In this document: positions 5,479-8,146 of the stretch, piece by piece
Position numbering within the stretch: the stretch's first letter is position 1
Layout of the letters: every line of letters starts with the position of its first letter
Source: Armatimonadota bacterium
Lineage (GTDB): Bacteria > Armatimonadota > SYMT01
Assembly: GCA_020696885.1 (NCBI GenBank)
Contig: JAJFMS010000105.1
Coordinates: 1 to 8,146 of the forward strand
DNA length: 8,146 nt
Direction of reading: 5' to 3'
Notes under the pieces: generated by a model
What the model saw: only the letters and a program-made list of their open reading frames with translations
What the model was told of the DNA's origin: nothing
Databases searched by the model: none
Program-made: the position numbers and the translations under genes

Positions 5479-6423
5479 TCAGGCCCGCCCAGCGCCTTCC
5501 GGCCTGCGGGGCTGCCCACCCTGGGGCCGACCACCATCCGGCCGGCCACCACCGCCGCGACCACCGAAGCCACCCGGTCCGCCGCCGCCAGGTCCGCCGC
5601 CACCCGGTCCGCCGAAGCGGCGTGCCGGGAACTTGAACGGTGCGCCCTGGAGCGCCTGGAACGACTTCTTCTGCGGCGGGGTGAGCACGGCCATGAGCTT
5701 GGTGTCCGTGCCTTCACGGAGGGAGCGCATCTTGCTGAAGGCCTCGCCGCCGCCACCGGGCCCGCCGCCGGGTCCACCCGCGCCGGGCCGGCCGCCGCCA
5801 GACCCACCGCCGGGACCACCTGCGCCAGGTCGGCCGCCACCACCAGGTCCGCCGCCGGGTCCGCCCTGCATCCCCTGGAACAGCTTGCGCATCTCGTCCC
5901 GCTCCGCGTCGTTCACGGCGTCGATCTTCTTGCGCTGGTCCGGCGTCAGCTTGATCGCCTTGGCCACGTCGTCACGATCGAGGGCGCGAGCGCCGGCGCG
6001 CTGGATCTCGAGCTGCCGCCAGCGGGTCGTCTGCGTGGGGTTGAGGATCTTCGCGACGTCCGCATCGCGCTTCTTGCGCATCTCGGCGAACGCCTTGCGC
6101 CGCGCGTCCGGGTTCATCCCGGGATCCGGGCGCTGCTGGTTCGCCCCGAGCTTCCCGAGCTTGTCGAGCTGCTTGGCGTCGAGCTTCAGCTCCTTCTGCA
6201 CCTCGGGCATCATGAGGATATTGCCGCGTCCGCCGCGTCCCCCACCGAACCCGCCTCCCGGCCCGCCGCCAAATCCGCCAGGACCGCCACCGGGTCCGCC
6301 CCTCCCCCCGCCACCGGGGCCACCACCCGGTCGACCGCCGGGGCCTTGCGCCAGCACCGGCGTCCCAGCTCCCGCCACAATCGCGGCCGCTATCAGCGCG
6401 GTCCACAGCGTACGACGTGTCAT
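5479..6423 (-). CDS. Exported Gly/Pro-rich LTxxQ-motif (Spy/CpxP-like) protein
   Basis: This encodes 314 residues. Residues 1-25 are a signal peptide (basic start, hydrophobic core LIAAAIVAGAG, cleavage near VLA-QG), so the product is exported to the periplasm or envelope. A Gly/Pro-rich segment (27-67) precedes a charged helical region (70-182) with LTxxQ-type motifs: LDAKQ (81-85), LNPTQ (127-131) and LTPDQ (159-163). A second Gly/Pro segment (187-226) is followed by a short helical part with LTPPQ (247-251), and a third Gly/Pro/Arg tail runs from 270 to the end. LTxxQ motifs are typical of Spy/CpxP-like periplasmic chaperones or metal/stress sensors, which are normally ~150 residues without such spacers. 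AAGGAGG (6437-6431) lies 7 nt before the ATG, and a strong terminator follows the stop. The opposite strand shows a long proline-rich frame that is a shadow of the glycine codons. Confidence 0.88.
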   Translation of the reverse strand: MTRRTLWTALIAAAIVAGAGTPVLAQGPGGRPGGGPGGGGRGGPGGGPGGFGGGPGGGFGGGRGGRGNILMMPEVQKELKLDAKQLDKLGKLGANQQRPDPGMNPDARRKAFAEMRKKRDADVAKILNPTQTTRWRQLEIQRAGARALDRDDVAKAIKLTPDQRKKIDAVNDAERDEMRKLFQGMQGGPGGGPGGGGRPGAGGPGGGSGGGRPGAGGPGGGPGGGGEAFSKMRSLREGTDTKLMAVLTPPQKKSFQALQGAPFKFPARRFGGPGGGGPGGGGPGGFGGRGGGGRPDGGRPQGGQPRRPEGAGRA

Positions 6424-6553
6424 AATCCGACCTCCTTCAGGTCCACAGCTCGATAACCCCGCGGCCGCTCCCAGAGCGATCTACTTGATTTTCTTGGGTT
6501 AGCGCACTAATCCCTGGACGGTTTTGCGGCGAAGCAGTTCGGGTGGTGGGTGG

Positions 6554-6590
6554 TTGGGTGTTGGGTGTTGGGTGTTGGGTGTTGGGTGTT
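6554..6590 (+). repeat. Heptamer tandem repeat TTGGGTG x5
   Basis: Five perfect copies of TTGGGTG (6554-6588) plus two further bases, preceded by degenerate GGGTGGT-type sequence from about 6541. It lies in the spacer upstream of the LTxxQ gene and downstream of the gene ending at 6692. G-runs every 7 nt would allow a G-quadruplex on this strand. Confidence 0.85.
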
Positions 6591-6665
6591 CGGCCAGGGT
6601 TAAGAGCTCGGCCGTTCTGGTCCGCGCCCAGTATCTTACTCTTACTCGGTTTCGTCTCGGCCCGT

Positions 6666-6688
6666 CCCAACACCCAAGACCCAACACC
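6666..6688 (+). repeat. Inverted partner of the heptamer array
   Basis: This 23-nt stretch, with repeated CCCAACACC-type units, matches the reverse complement of part of the 6554-6590 array at 22 of 23 positions. The two arms are about 75 nt apart and could form a large stem. The arm ends 3 nt before the stop codon of the minus-strand gene at 6692, so it could act as that gene's 3' hairpin. Confidence 0.7.
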
Positions 6689-6691
6689 GAA

Positions 6692-7936
6692 CTACTGTGG
6701 CCGGGGGAGATCGGGGATGGAGACGGGAGTCCAGTCGTAGGTGGGCAGGTAGCTGCCGTCCTGGCGCTGAAGCCCGCGCGGCTGATAGGGCACGCCCGCG
6801 TGGCTGCCGCCGGCATGCACGGCGACCCGCGTGATTCCGTGTGCACGCAGCGGCCGGACTTCTCCCGGCTCCGAAACCGCGTTCTGGTTCCGGTCGCACC
6901 AGACCGCCAGCCCGTCCAGCTCCTTCCCGGAGAGCCAGCCACTCTCGTCGTTGTCGAGGGCGGCCAGGGGGGCATAGCCGTCCGGCCAGTACATGGACCA
7001 GGTGACGCTGCCGAAGAGCTGCGCCCCGGAGGTGATGCGGCCGGTCCGCTGCGGGTCCCACACCAGGATGCCGGCCTTCGGGCTCACCCACGCCCACCGC
7101 TCTGCGCGGGTATCGCCGGCGAGGTCGAAGCGTACGCGGGTCTCGGGCGCGAGGAGGTGGTCCAGCGAGGCGACTCCTTCCAGCGGGAAGATGATCGGCG
7201 TGACGACCCGGGGGCGGAGCTTGAGCTTATCAATCGTGGTCTGCACCTGAACCAGCTCCGCCCGCTCCCGGGCGGCGAGGTCCCGCTTCACCTTCAGCAG
7301 CCGCAGGATCCCCTCTCCCGCCTCCAGGGTGATGCACGCGTCCGCCCCGGGTCCCAGGGAGCCGTCTTTCAGATCCTGGTCGCGGTCCAGCTCGTAGGCC
7401 TTGCGGTAGGCGGCCAGCGCCCGGTCTCGCCAGAGCGGCGCCGGAACGGCGCCGGCGGGATTGACAGACGGCGCGGGCACCTGGGCGGCGAACGGTGTCC
7501 CCTGTTCCAGCATCCAGCCGAGGCCCAGCCAGTACAGGGACTTCTTGCCGTCCAGCTCCGTCGCCTTCGTATAGAGCCGTAAGGAGCTCCCAAGGTGGCC
7601 TAGCGCCTCCGCCGAGGGCGGCTTCGCGTCGCTGCGCTCCACTTTGATCGACTCGTACGGCGGGAAGTTGGGCAGCGTCCCCGCGTCGTCCCCGGTGCTG
7701 CGCGTGCTCATGTCCGCGAGACCGCGGGCGAACGCCAGGCTGTGGATGCGGCCCAGCGTGTAGTATCCTTGCGGGTCCTTCGGGTTCTTCGCGACGTACT
7801 TGCCGACGTTGTCGAGCAGGCGAGGGATCGGGACCGGCTGGCCGATCAGGGCGAACCTGGCGGCGGCGGGCAGTACTCCGGCGGCGATCGCGTGAGCGAG
7901 CGATAGGATCACGCGGCGAAACGGCGAACGGGTCAT
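6692..7936 (-). CDS. Exported helical-repeat protein with EF-hand-like domain
   Basis: This encodes 414 residues. The start (MTRSPFRRVILSLAHAIAAG...AAA) resembles a signal peptide or N-terminal anchor. Residues ~38-230 contain TPR-like helical pieces: LLDNVGKYVAKNPKDPQGYY (40-59), a helix pair around ALGHLGSSLRLYTKATELD (111-129) and LAAYRKAYELD (174-184). Residues ~268-372 look like a calcium-binding domain found in RTX/hemolysin-like and other secreted proteins: FDLAGD, W-A-W-V, an ILVWD strand, the SGAQLFG turn, then two EF-hand-like loops. In loop 1, D328-N-D330-E-S332-G ends at E339; in loop 2, D348-R-N350-Q-N352 ends at E359. The first residues of each loop fit metal binding, while FDLAGD has lost some usual Asp residues. 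AGGAG (7948-7944) lies 7 nt upstream of the ATG. No enzyme motif is visible. An extracytoplasmic calcium-dependent binding role is an inference. Confidence 0.8.
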   Translation of the reverse strand: MTRSPFRRVILSLAHAIAAGVLPAAARFALIGQPVPIPRLLDNVGKYVAKNPKDPQGYYTLGRIHSLAFARGLADMSTRSTGDDAGTLPNFPPYESIKVERSDAKPPSAEALGHLGSSLRLYTKATELDGKKSLYWLGLGWMLEQGTPFAAQVPAPSVNPAGAVPAPLWRDRALAAYRKAYELDRDQDLKDGSLGPGADACITLEAGEGILRLLKVKRDLAARERAELVQVQTTIDKLKLRPRVVTPIIFPLEGVASLDHLLAPETRVRFDLAGDTRAERWAWVSPKAGILVWDPQRTGRITSGAQLFGSVTWSMYWPDGYAPLAALDNDESGWLSGKELDGLAVWCDRNQNAVSEPGEVRPLRAHGITRVAVHAGGSHAGVPYQPRGLQRQDGSYLPTYDWTPVSIPDLPRPQ

Positions 7937-8011
7937 GAGGTTTCTCCTGCCGTTCGGACGCGCCGGACGGGGTTGTAGTTACACGGTCGAGAGCCGGAGT
8001 GCCCTGCAGCC

Positions 8012-8043
8012 GGAGTAATGGAGTAGTGGAGCCCTGGAGTAAT
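8012..8043 (+). repeat. Octamer tandem repeat, GGAGTRNT type (4 units)
   Basis: Four units of 8 nt (GGAGTAAT, GGAGTAGT, GGAGCCCT, GGAGTAAT) lie in the divergent spacer between the gene starting at 7936 and the one starting at 8099. They are the third array of the family seen at 718-741 and 2470-2501. Confidence 0.75.
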
Positions 8044-8098
8044 GGGCACCACTTCCTGAACGCTAGCGGCTACTGCTTCCGTTAAGTGAACACTGATC

Positions 8099-8146
8099 AT
8101 GCGTATCCCCTCGCGCCTCCTCCTGGTGCTTCTGTTCACGCTTGGG
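8099..8146 (+). CDS. Start of an exported protein, cut by window edge
   Basis: ATG at 8099 opens 16 codons to the right edge, with a typical signal-peptide start: two basic residues (Arg2, Arg6) and a hydrophobic run LLLVLLFTLG. The codons are mostly G/C-ending. Only a weak purine stretch (AAGTGA, 8083-8088) lies upstream. The gene would be divergent from the minus-strand gene starting at 7936, sharing a ~160-nt spacer. Product unknown. Confidence 0.5.
   Translation, partial: MRIPSRLLLVLLFTLG

Noticed and set aside
5633..6502. Proline-rich plus-strand open frame
   Set aside because: It is the complement of the Gly-rich codons of the LTxxQ gene, which has the signal peptide, ribosome-binding site and terminator.
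6541..6688. CRISPR array
   Set aside because: The units are 7 nt and directly adjacent, with no spacers of regular length; this is a simple tandem repeat.
6524..7582. Plus-strand open frame opposite the EF-hand-like gene
   Set aside because: It starts inside the repeat array, has no ribosome-binding site, and lies opposite a well-supported gene.
7933..8139. 68-codon minus-strand frame upstream of the EF-hand-like gene
   Set aside because: Its sequence is mostly a translation of the octamer repeat and of the antisense of the + strand signal peptide at 8099; no ribosome-binding site or recognisable feature.

Overview
This is an 8.1 kb, high-GC window from a Gram-negative (diderm) bacterium. 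The diderm call rests on a predicted outer-membrane beta-barrel with a Sec-type signal peptide and on an exported LTxxQ protein. Intergenic spaces are rich in short interspersed and tandem repeats. No taxonomic marker gene is present, so any phylum assignment would be a guess. The repeat-rich spaces and very high third-position GC would fit an environmental lineage such as Armatimonadota or Gemmatimonadota, but this is a weak inference.

Left part (1-2468, + strand): a sulfur-transfer cassette. It holds the 3' end of a TusA-like sulfur-carrier gene, a DsrE-family gene 20 nt further on, a roughly 440-nt hairpin-rich non-coding stretch, and a 437-residue protein that joins a second TusA-like domain to a ferritin-like diiron carboxylate domain. 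Both TusA-like domains keep the candidate sulfur-carrying Cys but lack the CPxP prolines. The fusion protein is the most unusual item here. It suggests that a sulfur (persulfide) relay feeds, or is protected by, a diiron oxygen or peroxide chemistry.

Middle (2469-4033): a repeat- and hairpin-rich spacer, a HEAT-repeat scaffold protein with a strong ribosome-binding site, and a second spacer with two copies of a 52-nt palindromic repeat exactly 72 nt apart, followed by a strong hairpin.

Right part (4034-7936, - strand): three envelope or export genes. In transcription order these are a lipid- or Sec-anchored/exported helical-repeat plus EF-hand-like protein (7936-6692), a Gly/Pro-rich Spy/CpxP-like LTxxQ protein (6423-5479) ending in a clear intrinsic terminator, and a MetA/phenol-degradation-type beta-barrel (5164-4034). 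The barrel's signal peptide is encoded in the same frame just upstream (5263-5168) but is cut off from it by one in-frame TGA. This is either a nonsense mutation, a sequence error or a recoding event. At the right edge a divergent + strand gene begins with a signal-peptide-like N-terminus.

Repeats: an octamer family (GGAGTRNT, period 8) occurs in three separate spacers, twice starting within 6 nt of a stop codon. A heptamer array (TTGGGTG x5) has an inverted near-match about 75 nt away.
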